Shown here piece by piece: positions 50,581 through 60,975 of a stretch of 64,000 nucleotides of DNA. The position numbers and the translations under genes are program-made. How positions within the stretch are numbered: the stretch's first letter is position 1; every line of letters starts with the position of its first letter. This DNA comes from Anisakis pegreffii (Eukaryota; Nematoda; Chromadorea; Rhabditida; Anisakidae): contig JAPYMA010000256.1 in assembly GCA_035041965.1 (NCBI GenBank), positions 1 to 64,000 of the forward strand, given 5' to 3'. The notes under the pieces were generated by a model. That model ran no database searches. It had not been told where the DNA came from and saw only the letters and a list, made by a program, of their open reading frames with translations.

Positions 50581-50805
50581 ATGAAGATCGTTTATCGCAT
50601 GTTTCACAGCCGCGATTTCTTATCTCATTCCTTCATGAATGCTCGAAAAAAAATTCGAGAGAGGCATTTCAGTGAGTGCACCGAACTTCGGGAACGATTT
50701 AATGAATGTGTTTTGCGTCATTCACTTATAATGAATGAATTTTCCAAGAGTAAACACATATCCGAATGTGTTAATAGCTGTTTGAATGAACTTACTTTGC
50801 AATGA
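50581..50805 (+). CDS. Small uncertain frame with Cys pairs
   Basis: A 74-codon single-exon frame beginning MKIVYRMFHSRDF. It is rich in Arg, Glu, His and Ser and contains a CTELRERFNEC segment (Cys-x9-Cys) followed later by ECVNSC. Twin Cys-x9-Cys is the mark of small CHCH mitochondrial proteins, but the second pair here has the wrong spacing (Cys-x3-Cys). No splice sites or neighbours support it. I do not recognise the product, and chance is a fair explanation in this sequence. Confidence 0.2.
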   Translation: MKIVYRMFHSRDFLSHSFMNARKKIRERHFSECTELRERFNECVLRHSLIMNEFSKSKHISECVNSCLNELTLQ

Positions 50806-51155
50806 TTGTTGCACTCATTGATTGATACCCAAAGGGTATAAAGTAGCTAAAAATAAGGAGTACTTAAAGCAAGTAAAATGATTTAGAAATTTATGATTAA
50901 AGTTTCGAAGTGAATCATTTTTCTGACAAGGTGTCATGAATAGCAACCACATCGCATTCCGTTAGCAATCGACGCATTACACTCGAGTGTGATGTTTTAT
51001 GGTTAATTACATATGCTGCATACGTACGCATTTCGAGCCGTACACATTTACCAAGAGATCAGCAAATTTTGCATTTGTGATATTCACTTACATACTCAGA
51101 ATTGGGGAGTTGGAAAGCTGACGATTTTAAATAGTGGTGTGGAGATGAAGAAAGT

Positions 51156-51355
51156 CGGGGGTGGGGAAAGTCAGGATGAATACTGCATTCGAGGAACCCC
51201 AAAATGCGGTCGCTCTGAAAAAAACATCGGGGACGATGAGACTGGAACGGTCCCTCGTTACAAATTTTCTGCAAACGACCGCATTTCTGAAGTTCCCGAC
51301 TGCAAACTTTAGGCCGCAAACGACTGCAAATTTCGTTCCACGACTTTCCCCGTGT
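51156..51355. repeat. GC-richer imperfect palindrome, MITE-like
   Basis: Near the two ends lie GGGGAAAGTC and GACTTTCCCC. Inside, the segment around GGAACCCCAAAATGCGGTCG is mirrored by CGACCGCATTTCTGAAGTTCC. The base composition is clearly richer in G and C than the surroundings. No target duplication was found. It may be a small foldback transposon remnant. Confidence 0.55.
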
Positions 51356-52500
51356 CCGTTTTCCTTTTTCGTTCTCCGGATCACAATAATTTAAATGATA
51401 TCAAAAACAGGTCGATCATCAAATGGACACATCCACAAAAACTCGTTGATTGCTGGTCGCGTTTCGAAGTTTGAATAAACAAAGCGTTTTGTGTTGGTTA
51501 ACGTTTCATGCTTTGCTTACCCATTGGTTGACGTCTCAAACCTTGAATATTAAGACGATGCTTTTGCTTTCATACTGATTTGAATTTTCTAAAGCGATGA
51601 ACCACAGTAGTGCTCGTCGAGGTGATCAAAAAGCTTAGCACTGAACACAATCACTTTCTCTTTCTCCTTCAAGCACAACTGCGGAATTAGGTGTACTGAA
51701 ATAACCGAATGAAAAATGAACGTACTGACTCCGTTTGTTGGCTTATGGTGTGAATGAACGACGACAGCTTTGATTATTATTATTATCATTTGATATTAGA
51801 AATTGGCCGCTCACGTCAATCAAATGAAATAAAATTCTCGAAGATGAAATTATTGGACAGCACGCAATCTGCAGTCTTCAACGACGAATACTGCTCCAAG
51901 AAATTACTCACGCTTGTTTCATCATACATCCGCCCGAATGATCATCAAATGTGCCTTGATCAGTTGCAAAAAACGTACGGATGGATAATTTTCACATTGA
52001 AATGCAGCTAAATGTAGTGTTCAATTATTGCAGGCATTCCAGCATTACTATCGATTTACATCAGTCAAACTAAAATCGTTGAATGACACTGTAATTAACA
52101 ACGGCTATTGTTTAGATAAACCTGATGCGGATTAATAGCTTATTATTTATATCAATTAATAAGTTTCAGTTAAGTGGACTTCAGAGTTATGCTCATCTCA
52201 GTTCCAGCTATCCATCAGATGAATTAGTTTATATGACTGAATACAATTGGATCTGGGGAAGTCGTTTGCAACTATAAATAGGTTATACATATTATATCTA
52301 AATTAATCCTATTCATGCTCAACAATAAGCTCTTTCGGACGAGATGATAGCATAGAAAATTGAAACCTTCATTCATGAATACCATTCATCAAAAGGAAAT
52401 TCACGTTATGGAGATGTTCTTGGATATCACGCTGAATGACGGCAGTAATGGAACAACCATAGACTTCATTTATTAGGATTATATAGTCACCATTCAGATT

Positions 52501-52532
52501 GAGTGCGAGTGCACCTTCAAAAATTCCATGTT
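52501..52532 (-). repeat. Tail fragment of the SINE-like repeat
   Basis: Thirty-two bases matching 52932-52963 with two mismatches (shared core GAGTGCGAGTGCA and TCCATGTT). There is no tRNA-like head here. A second copy of the tail without the head supports a dispersed repeat family rather than a lone tRNA. Confidence 0.65.
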
Positions 52533-52931
52533 AGTATTTAAAATACAATGACTAATAAGGCAAATCCAGCTCAATAAAGCAGAATGTCCGTTTTCAACAA
52601 GCGAGCATCGTTCAGTGATGATGGTAATGCAGAAGGGATATATTGTGATTTATGTATTGTGAGTATTAATGAGATATATTGTTGAAGCAGCAGTGTATAA
52701 ATCGTTATTTTCATTGAAACTGATAAAATATTAACGAGAATTCCATTTTTAGCGTTTATTTGACTAAATTCCACTCTGTCATTGTATTTCACCATTGTTT
52801 GTCGTACTCAAAACAAAGAAATTCACTCACACACTGCAAACTTTACCGACTTACTCAAACAAAGAGAGAATCTGTGATGAAAACACCCGACGGACGCTTT
52901 CATACCCGTAGAATCGAAACCCGTTAAAATC

Positions 52932-53068
52932 GAGTGCGAGTGCAACTTCAAAAACTCCATGTTGTAAAATCGTCTGACGAGAGAGGGGTTCAAAGCCACG
53001 CCTCGGAGAGACTGGTACCTTAAACCAGCGTCCTAGACCCCTTGCCCATCTCGCCAACTACACCACGT
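52932..53068 (-). mobile_element. tRNA-Leu-headed SINE-like repeat
   Basis: On the - strand a tRNA-Leu(AAG)-like head runs from about 53068 to 52975. The anticodon stem CTGGT/ACCAG is perfect (53012-53016 with 53024-53028) and encloses the loop TTAAGGT with anticodon AAG. A long class-II variable arm follows. The A-box-like TGGCGAGATGGG and the B-box-like GCTTTGAACCC are present. The T-stem does not pair well and the D-arm is lengthened. The head is followed by a non-tRNA tail (52963-52932) that recurs at 52501-52532. This fits a Pol III SINE. A degenerate tRNA-Leu gene is the alternative. Confidence 0.55.
53012..53028 (-). tRNA. tRNA-Leu(AAG)-like anticodon arm, probably pseudogene
   Basis: Five perfect base pairs enclose a seven-base loop with AAG at the anticodon position. 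Only this arm is well formed; the surrounding T and D arms are irregular, so I would not count this as a working tRNA gene. Confidence 0.4.
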
Positions 53069-53825
53069 TGACAAACCCTGCCGTGAATTTTGAAAACATC
53101 GAACTTAAGTTATCGATGAAAGATGACTCTCAAATATATTGAATAATTGTTGAAGAGTGATACAACAAAAAATTATGAATGAGAATAGCTGAATGTGAAG
53201 TGGATAAATGCCGTAGAGAGATAAATGGGGTTTGATGCATTTTCATCGATTTGTTTAGTTGTTTTGATCGAAACGGTTAAATATGCGGTTAGATGAGACT
53301 CGCATACAAATCATTTGTTCACTTAATGACATCTCTCAAAATACATTACTTGGTCACGTCAACTATCACTCAGTTTACCTCCATTAAAAAGGCAGAACAA
53401 AAGCATGAAGCATGAATATAATATGGGAAACTTGTTGGAGGGATGGCAAATCTGTTGAGGTACTGCTTAGTTCGACAGAGCAGACGACTAAATATCATTA
53501 GAAGTTGTTGATTAATATGAAGGAAGACCTAGTACAAACTACAATATAACAACTGAAAAAGTGCGAAACTTGAGCTGAGGTAAGTGATATCACGAAAGTT
53601 GGTCTCAAATATCTGTTAATTAATGCAATGAAAAATGTCCCAATGAATTTTCCGTCAGTTTCTTGACTATGGAGAAGTAATTAGATGGCATCCAACGTAA
53701 GCGAACAAACGATGATGTTTACCTTCATGAAGCGACTACTCTGTTTAATGGGACCCTAAAAAGTAGATAATCTTTTGACATTCCTTAAAACTGCCACTGA
53801 TGCGTATATAGTGATATTCCCGTTC

Positions 53826-53990
53826 CACTCAGAATGTTCTAATTCTGTTCTATTCTAAGCAAGAGAATAGAACAGTCCCAGTGAACGACGCGCGGAAGCG
53901 AATAGAACAGAATAGCTGAAAAGCGGAATAGAACGGTTTGAAAATTGCAGAAGGGTGGAACAGAACAAAGTAGAATATTTTGCCAGAAGA
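53826..53990. repeat. GAATAGAACAG-rich degenerate repeat with a terminal hairpin
   Basis: At the left, TTCTGTTCTATTCT is followed by AGAATAGAACAG, a short foldback. The motif GAATAGAACAG or close variants then recurs several times (near 53900, 53930 and 53960). There is no coding sense. It resembles a decayed tandem repeat or the subterminal part of a small transposon. Confidence 0.6.
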
Positions 53991-55990
53991 GTGGTATAGA
54001 AACATCACTAGGTATACCAAGAAACAACTTCAGCTGGAAAACAATCATAGAAACCGTAGTGGACTGCGTTTTGACGTTGTAATTTTATAAAAGACCATGA
54101 AATGAGCATCGTTAACTGATAGTGTTTCTGTGGTCATTTTTACAGCGCGTAACTTGCTGGTTGGTGTGGAATGTCCTGACAAAGCTGTGAAAGATAAGAA
54201 ATATTCATAAATGTCAAGGAAAATCATTGAGAATGAAGCATACATTCCCAAGAGTAGTCATTTTTCAGCTCATAAAACTACCTGTTGTTATTGGAGACAT
54301 GAATGATATAATAAGCTGTGATGTTTCTGGCAACGAGAACAATCGTTTGAATTGAAATCATGATTAAAATCATCAAATGATTAAAAAGCACCGATGGAAT
54401 GTTCAAATGATCCACACTTTCCATTCCAATCCATTCTTGAATTTCGTGAAGACAGTTTTTGCAAAAGAATTGCTGGAATTTGAGTGCTCAAATTATTTTT
54501 TGCTTTTGGGGCAGGTTTCCAATGACTTTCATTGAGGAGCTGAATATAAACATTTTATAAGTCAAGAAACATAGGTAATTTTTATGCATTTCTCGAATCG
54601 CTGAAGATAAAACCCGAAAGATCGTCTCGAATGCAAAGATTCCAATAGGTAGCTTCCATCCTTAATTGTAAGAAATGAGATATCAGTACGACTACAATAA
54701 CTAGACTTTTTTCTTCTGACTGTGAAGTAATCAATTATTCTTGCTAAGAATAACCCATCTCATAGCAATTTCAGCAATTCTCTTGATTGCGGTCCATCAA
54801 AACATTTAAAAATTTGTGACCAAGAATTTCAAGATGAATCCTCCAAAACGAGAGAGATTGAAAAAGAATTGCAAATCGATTTTGTTTATATTAAATGGCT
54901 CAACAAAAAGGCGCATGTTTGGACGAAATGAGAAGGTATCAACAAGCAGCGAAGTTGACGAGGCATCTAGAAATGAATATTAATCTGCCGATACTCCGTA
55001 AAACATCGCAATAACACAAGAAAATATGACATGTCACGCCACGTCCCAGAAGAATACTATTAATCGAATTTTGACTGGTGCTTTTTATATATTTATACCA
55101 ACGAGTATATATGGTTTATTCAGTAATGCTGTCATTTGTGAAGGTAATTGTCACTTATGAAGGTAATTGTCATGTGAAGGTAATCATTTGCAAAGATGAA
55201 ACTTCCAGTCGTTTTCAGCACTTCACTTTTTTCGATTTCGTTTCTGAATGCTTCAAGAGTAGATGACCGTTAGAGCTGATTTTATGGATTCGCAGTGGAC
55301 CTCTCCCAAGCAGATTCACATCATTCTTTGCATGCCACTTTCAGCTAATTATTCACTTTCTTTGAACATAACCAAATGTAGTTCGCAAACATTGGCGTCC
55401 ATTGATGAAAAATATTGACGTTTGCTCGACCAAAAGATTGTGGTAAGCGTGCATTACGTTAATCAACTGACGATGGTTTCATGATCAAGCACTGCTGAAA
55501 GTTCATTGAAAGAAGTGTTGCCACATAATTCATCCACAAATATATATGAGATAATCCAGCAAAGTAACATTTGTTCCTTGAACTGAACGCTCGACGCACT
55601 AAAGATAAATTATGTATGAATTACTGATACTGTCACTTTGATATATAGCAGCTGAATGTTGTACAAGAACTTAATTGACTTCACAAATACTTCATTCAAA
55701 ACGAGATATTAAAGTGGTATCGTCGATATGGAAAACGGCAGTGCAGTGTGTAAGATTTGCAAAATTTGCACTCGGCTTGCTGAAGTGTCAAAGAATGAAA
55801 ATGTAAAATACCATTTAAGAAGTTGATGCAAATGCTGTTAACAAAATTCGACATAAAGCTGCACTTATAAAGAACATGAAGCGAGCCGAATGAACCACTC
55901 TACGTTGAAGAACCGGTCTGGTGCGACTGCACCAAACATTTCGAGTTTGGTGAGATTCGAGGGAATGGTTTGCGGGATTATTCGAAGGGT

Positions 55991-58115
55991 ATGAGTAATA
56001 TTCTGCCGTTATTAGTGGGTGAATGGAGTCGACAATCCAGTAAAGACGAAACGAAGATGTTGAAGAAGAGGTCAAGGTAGGCAATATTAAATGAAATATT
56101 GATTCATATTCAGTTCTCATCTCTACTGATGGTGGATGGTAGCTCTGACTAATGATGGATCAGTTAATTCAAATCTGTCAAGCTCACAAACGCACGGACC
56201 GCTTGTGAATGATGAAACGTTGAGTTCACACAATGTGAATCTGGAATTTTGCATGGAGACAATTCGCAAAGAATTATAAATGGAATATTGCTGGATCATT
56301 TCAGGCGCAAGCAAGCGATAACGTGGTGTACCACATCGACCATAGCTGCACTCGTCTTGAGTATATTCACGATAATGAAATTACACTGGGATCATGAATT
56401 AATGATGATTTCAGTATTCGAAATAATCGTCTATATATCAGCCGCATTCGCTTGTATATGTGGCTGTTTGAGAGATGATCCTTATCTTATCATACCGCAC
56501 ATCCTTATTGCTGTAAGTTCCCTTTCGGTTCACGAGCACCTCAGAGTTTGGGATATCGCATACATTATGAATTATTGGAATACATTATGAATTACAACTG
56601 AAATATTTCATAAGTTAATGGAATTTAAAGATTCAGCCATGAAACCAACTTGAACACACATTTTCTAAATATTCTGCGGAATAGTTTTCGAACAAAACCA
56701 ATCCAGCGAATGAAATATGATAATAAGAGAGACGGAATGTAATTTCGTCGACAATTTATTCCGAGTTCAGATTAAATCATGTCAAAATAAGCCGAGTATT
56801 TACAGGTACTCGTTATAATTATTCGATTCATAGTCTTCATACTGGCGCTGATCGCAGCAGTTTTCCCTCAAAGTTATAACGAACTTTTGAGAAGTCGAAA
56901 TCATCATAATGGTTACCCAAATGACATAAAACAATGTTAGTCATTCATTGGAAATACAATATTCAGTGAGAAATCCTTGTTAGAAATCTTTTGCACTGAT
57001 GAAGTTTTGAATTGCGGTTTCGGGGGAGTAGGAAGAAACCTTGAAGTTGAAACGAAGCGTTGTACGAAACTCTGAATTGCCTCAAAGTCACGAAATCCTA
57101 AAAGACTCATATGCATGAATTAGGAAATGTGCTCTCCTTATTTACTCATTTATAGCGACGATCATTTTCAGCAATCGAATGAACATCACTGTTCACAGCA
57201 ATCATTTGTTGACGCGTGTGCCTAAGTTCGTGACCGGTCAATCTGCCTAAAAGCATTCAGCCTAACGAGAGCTTGCCTAAAAACACATTGCCTAACGAAT
57301 AATTCGCCTAACGGACAGTTTTCCTCACGGATAGTCTGCCTAACGGACATTTTACCTAACGGACATTTTGCCTAACGGACAGTTTGCCGAACGGACAGTT
57401 TGCCTAACTTGCGGATTTTTAATGGATATTTTGCCCAATAGGCAAACTGTCTGTTGGGCAAAATGTCCGTTCAGCAAACTGTCCGTTAGGCAAACGGTCC
57501 GTTAGGTAATGTGTCTTTAGGCAAACTGCCGTTAGGCTAAATGTCTTTAGGTAGATTGACCGGGTACTCCCTAAATTAGGTAACCACATGCCACTTCTAA
57601 GTTGTTAGAGGCCTGAATAGTTTATTATTGCTGCTTCATTGAAGATATCACTCTATTCACTCGATGAAGATCATTCTTATGCGGCAGGTTAACAGGTGCC
57701 AGTAAATTAAGTGTTCTGTTGTTAAGATCGAATCCAGCCATATTGCAATCACAATAATGCCTATCAATGAAACACCTTTCTCACAGTTATGAATAACCTT
57801 CAAATTTCAGTCAGTATATCGCTGTGTCTGATCAGTATTGGGAGTGTAGTCATCTTCATACTTCTGTTCATATCCCTGGTACTATCATCGAGCTATTATG
57901 CTTTGATCATTGAACAACTTGAACGTAATCAGTTGGCTGATCGAAAATTATTGGCAATGCGTAGTGATAATAATGATAAATCGAGCGACTCAAAGTGTGT
58001 GACTAATTCTGATGAACAATCCGTAACACCAGACACTTCATCGAACAGTAAGCCTGAATCGCGAACGATCACACCTCTGCTGGATAATACTCAGACCGAA
58101 TCAACACAGATGTGA
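55991..58115 (+). CDS. Four-transmembrane protein of unknown function, four exons
   Basis: Exons 55991-56076, 56305-56512, 56806-56911 and 57787-58115 join with matching phases (2, 0, 1) to 242 residues with one stop. A short cytosolic N-terminus ending LKKRSRRKQ precedes TM1 (TSTIAALVLSIFTIM). TM2 (ISVFEIIVYISAAFACICG), TM3 (VLVIIIRFIVFILALIAAV) and TM4 (SISLCLISIGSVVIFILLF) follow. The C-terminus is a hydrophilic tail of about 70 residues, rich in Ser, Asp and Thr, with a possible acidic-dileucine type ITPLL. The small tetraspan layout resembles nematode LAPTM/DUF7027-like proteins of internal membranes, but I see no diagnostic motif, so function is open. The start codon could lie further upstream. 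Confidence 0.72.
57233..57564. mobile_element. Foldback element made of GCCTAACGGACA-type tandem units
   Basis: The left half carries many copies of a 17-20 bp unit containing GCCTAACGGACA. The right half carries the reverse complement (TGTCCGTTAGGC). The outer ends also mirror each other (ACCGGTCAATCTGCCTAA against the reverse complement of TTAGGTAGATTGACCGG). The whole 332-bp segment can fold into one long stem. It lies inside intron 3 of the four-TM gene (56912-57786). No clear target-site duplication is seen. Confidence 0.85.
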
Positions 58116-60090
58116 TGAGCAACAGAGACAATTTGGTGCGACAAAGTACCTTGACGAAAGCTTCTTCTAATTACTCGCCGAAATGCAATCAACTACCACT
58201 TCGGTTGAATCAGAATTAATGGTGAAACTGAAATACATGACGATTAAAAAGCTTTAAATGGAGATGTGAAAAAGAAATATCAACAGTGGTGCTGTATACT
58301 ATCGATGTCAGCGAATGTATATGCAAATGTATTATAGCGAGAGAGATTTTATTTGTTAAACTACGATTCAGTTACACGAAGAATTAATTTGCTTTCATTT
58401 GCCGTTTATCATATTTGATTTTGCACTTTGTCATTCAGTTCATTTTCATGTTGTGATCTGAAATCCAGTAAATGTTGTATTGATCTTTCTATGATGTGCT
58501 GCTTTTACAATCAGAAGCGTCTTTAATTTCCAGCATAATTAATATGTATTTAAACTATCAATTGACGAGTGCATTCGTCCTCAAAATGCACATGGAAGGA
58601 AAATGGATCGAGATGAACCGCCTGAATGTTTAGATTCCCGCAATATTTTTTATGAACGACAAATAACATTACAGTGTTCCGGATTATTTTAAGAATAGTA
58701 GGTGAATAACTCTCAAGTAAACTATTTTCGCTCTTGAACGTTTGTTTCCATGGTGCAGTTTGCGCCAGATTTGGGTGCATGGAGTTCTTGCAGGAAAATT
58801 TTGGCTAATCTACATCATCTGCAAGAATACATTCGTCGCCTACGATGAGTCTCGTGTTCCGAAACGTTGAAAAAGTACTTTGCCGGGGCAACGAGTTTTT
58901 AGCCTAAAAGAAAACGGTATTTCATCGCTGTCTGAATCATCGTCTTCCTTTCAACAGAATTTTGTGAATTCACCCGTCCATGTCTCCTGCATGTTCTCGC
59001 AGGCAATTCCCTGCTGAAGAATGCTTTCAAGAGGCTGGATGCGATAATGTATGGATTCATGGACGCTTTGCGAAAGAAGAAAATATTCTTCTCCCTTAAA
59101 ATCTACCTCCAAGTGAAATTCTCAAGTGAGGATATATCTTCCTCTGAAGGATGACGGTTCAACAACCCACCCAATCCTATCTGCACATTCTAATAGCGAA
59201 TCCTGTTTTGTAAAATACTGAAAATTGAACGCAATGGTGAAAGTGTGGCTAAACTGTTTGCCAGATGAAGCAAGGCAAAAGCATAGTTGTACCCGTCCGT
59301 TATCAGAAAACATTCGTTCATTATGTGTTGATTCAATGTTGTTCTTATCGTTCAGTCAATCATCCATACCTGATCGAGAGTACAGATTTATAAAAAGTTG
59401 TAATGGAACTGATGTAATGAATTTACATAATTTCATAACGAAATTGCTTGTGCTTTGACTGTCATATTATCATCAGAGTGAGAGTCGCTAGGTTTTGTGC
59501 AGTTTTTAGATAAGTAAAGGTTGTGGTCTTGCTGTTGAGCGTATGTTTTGTATTACTCGATGATAATCCTTTATTTCAACTCGTATTGCTTGATTCATTC
59601 CTCGCGCTCTTTTCTGCGTGCACCAATTCAAGTTTCTGCTTCCGTTTGCTTCAACAATTAGTGTTCTTGCCAAGAATTGCATTTTTATCAATTCAGTGGA
59701 CGTTCAACAATCGATCATTTCTCGATTCCATGTTCAGATGTATCAGTTTCAACCTCTCGGTATGGATCAGTTCGAATCACACACTGATTGAAGACAATTT
59801 CAGATTGAAACTGTTCACCCGTCAAAAATTTGCTTCTGTGCTTCTTTAAATTGATGATGGCTTAGTAAGGTAGAATCAAGTGCTTTGTCGCACTGATTAC
59901 TTGCAGAACGACGAATCAGTTGATTCGCAACAATAATATTATTGCGAAGTGTTTTGGTTGTTAAATCCGAATCTGTTAGTACAGAACGGTTGGTTTGAAT
60001 TGGTTACGATGATGCATCCGAAAATTTGTGTTTGTTCACATTTTGTGGTGTGATGATGACAATGGTGATTATTATTATTATTGTCAAACA

Positions 60091-60114
60091 GAATGAATGA
60101 ATGAATGAATGAAT
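60091..60114. repeat. (GAAT)6 microsatellite
   Basis: Six perfect tetranucleotide units, preceded by a (TTA) run at about 60068-60082. A similar ATTC run lies at about 8767-8790 in an intron of the CEP350-like gene. Confidence 0.9.
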
Positions 60115-60885
60115 GTCTGCTACAACGGATGCAAAATGAAAAATCAATCGCTAATCTTCTCTCTTCTTGAACGGTTATTAACAACCAATGAATAACACAT
60201 TTGGTCGGCTAGCTGATCACCGATATCCAATGTCACTTTCAGCATTCTCTTATCCTTCACACCTTCATTCATTTCTTATTCAAAATTTCATCACTTTAAC
60301 AGTTTGCGTTAGTTTCATTCACTTTTTCGGACCTTTTTTCATCATTGTTTCACGAATGAATTCAGTGCGGATCAATTTTTCTCTTGTTCCTAAGTGTTGT
60401 GTAGATTGCGAATATCCAGTATTAATGTAACTGCATTGATTAATCATCGAGAAGATGTTTGAAATGTGTGATCCGAGTCAGTGTAAATCACAGGTGCACA
60501 GTAATGAAATCATTGCACTGTGGTTGAGATCATTTGGGCAGTCTGCACAAGTTGAGAGCATCGAAAATATGAAATTGAAAACATCGTTTGACTTATTCAG
60601 TAGGGGTAGTTCAGTGAATGATTGATGATCCATTAATGGTGTAATCCTTGAATGATTGTTATTCATGCTGATTTATTGTATAATAAGTATGATTCACTAC
60701 ATTCGAATGCTTTGTTCGCAGACTGTCCTCTAGGGTTATTATTTTCAGTTGTGTTCTACTCAAAGCTGTTATAGAATACCAATTATGCATGTTCGGTAAC
60801 TGTTCATTTCATTGCAACATAACTTTCAATTTTGTTTTATACATATCATGGTCATTTTATGATGGCGAAATCTTTCTTTTTTCAG

Positions 60886-60975
60886 TCTCACCGCTACCAC
60901 GAACCGCCGTTTTTAGAGCTAGAATCATCTCCAAATCTGCCAAATAATATAATGGACATTCTGATGAGCACATAA
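60886..60975 (+). CDS. Candidate terminal exon, gene unknown
   Basis: A strong acceptor (TCTTTCTTTTTTCAG) is followed by 29 codons starting SHRYHEPPFLELESS and a TAA at 60973-60975, in phase 0. The residue mix looks like a real hydrophilic C-terminus. I could not link it to upstream exons. It might be an alternative last exon of the four-TM gene or the end of a separate gene in 58-61 kb. Confidence 0.3.
   Translation, partial: SHRYHEPPFLELESSPNLPNNIMDILMST

Larger units (their letters stand above)
47191..55990. other. Long intergenic region with scattered small repeats
   Basis: About 8.8 kb without an exon series I can defend. It holds a perfect hairpin (50383-50448), a GC-richer imperfect palindrome (51156-51355), a tRNA-headed SINE-like repeat (52932-53068) with a related fragment (52501-52532), and a GAATAGAACAG-rich repeat (53826-53990). 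Candidate short frames such as 49225-49422 and 51754-52011 have no supporting splice context or family match. Confidence 0.6.

Noticed and set aside
57233..57564. CRISPR-like array of short repeats
   Set aside because: Units are imperfect, contiguous without unique spacers, and mirrored; the host is an animal.
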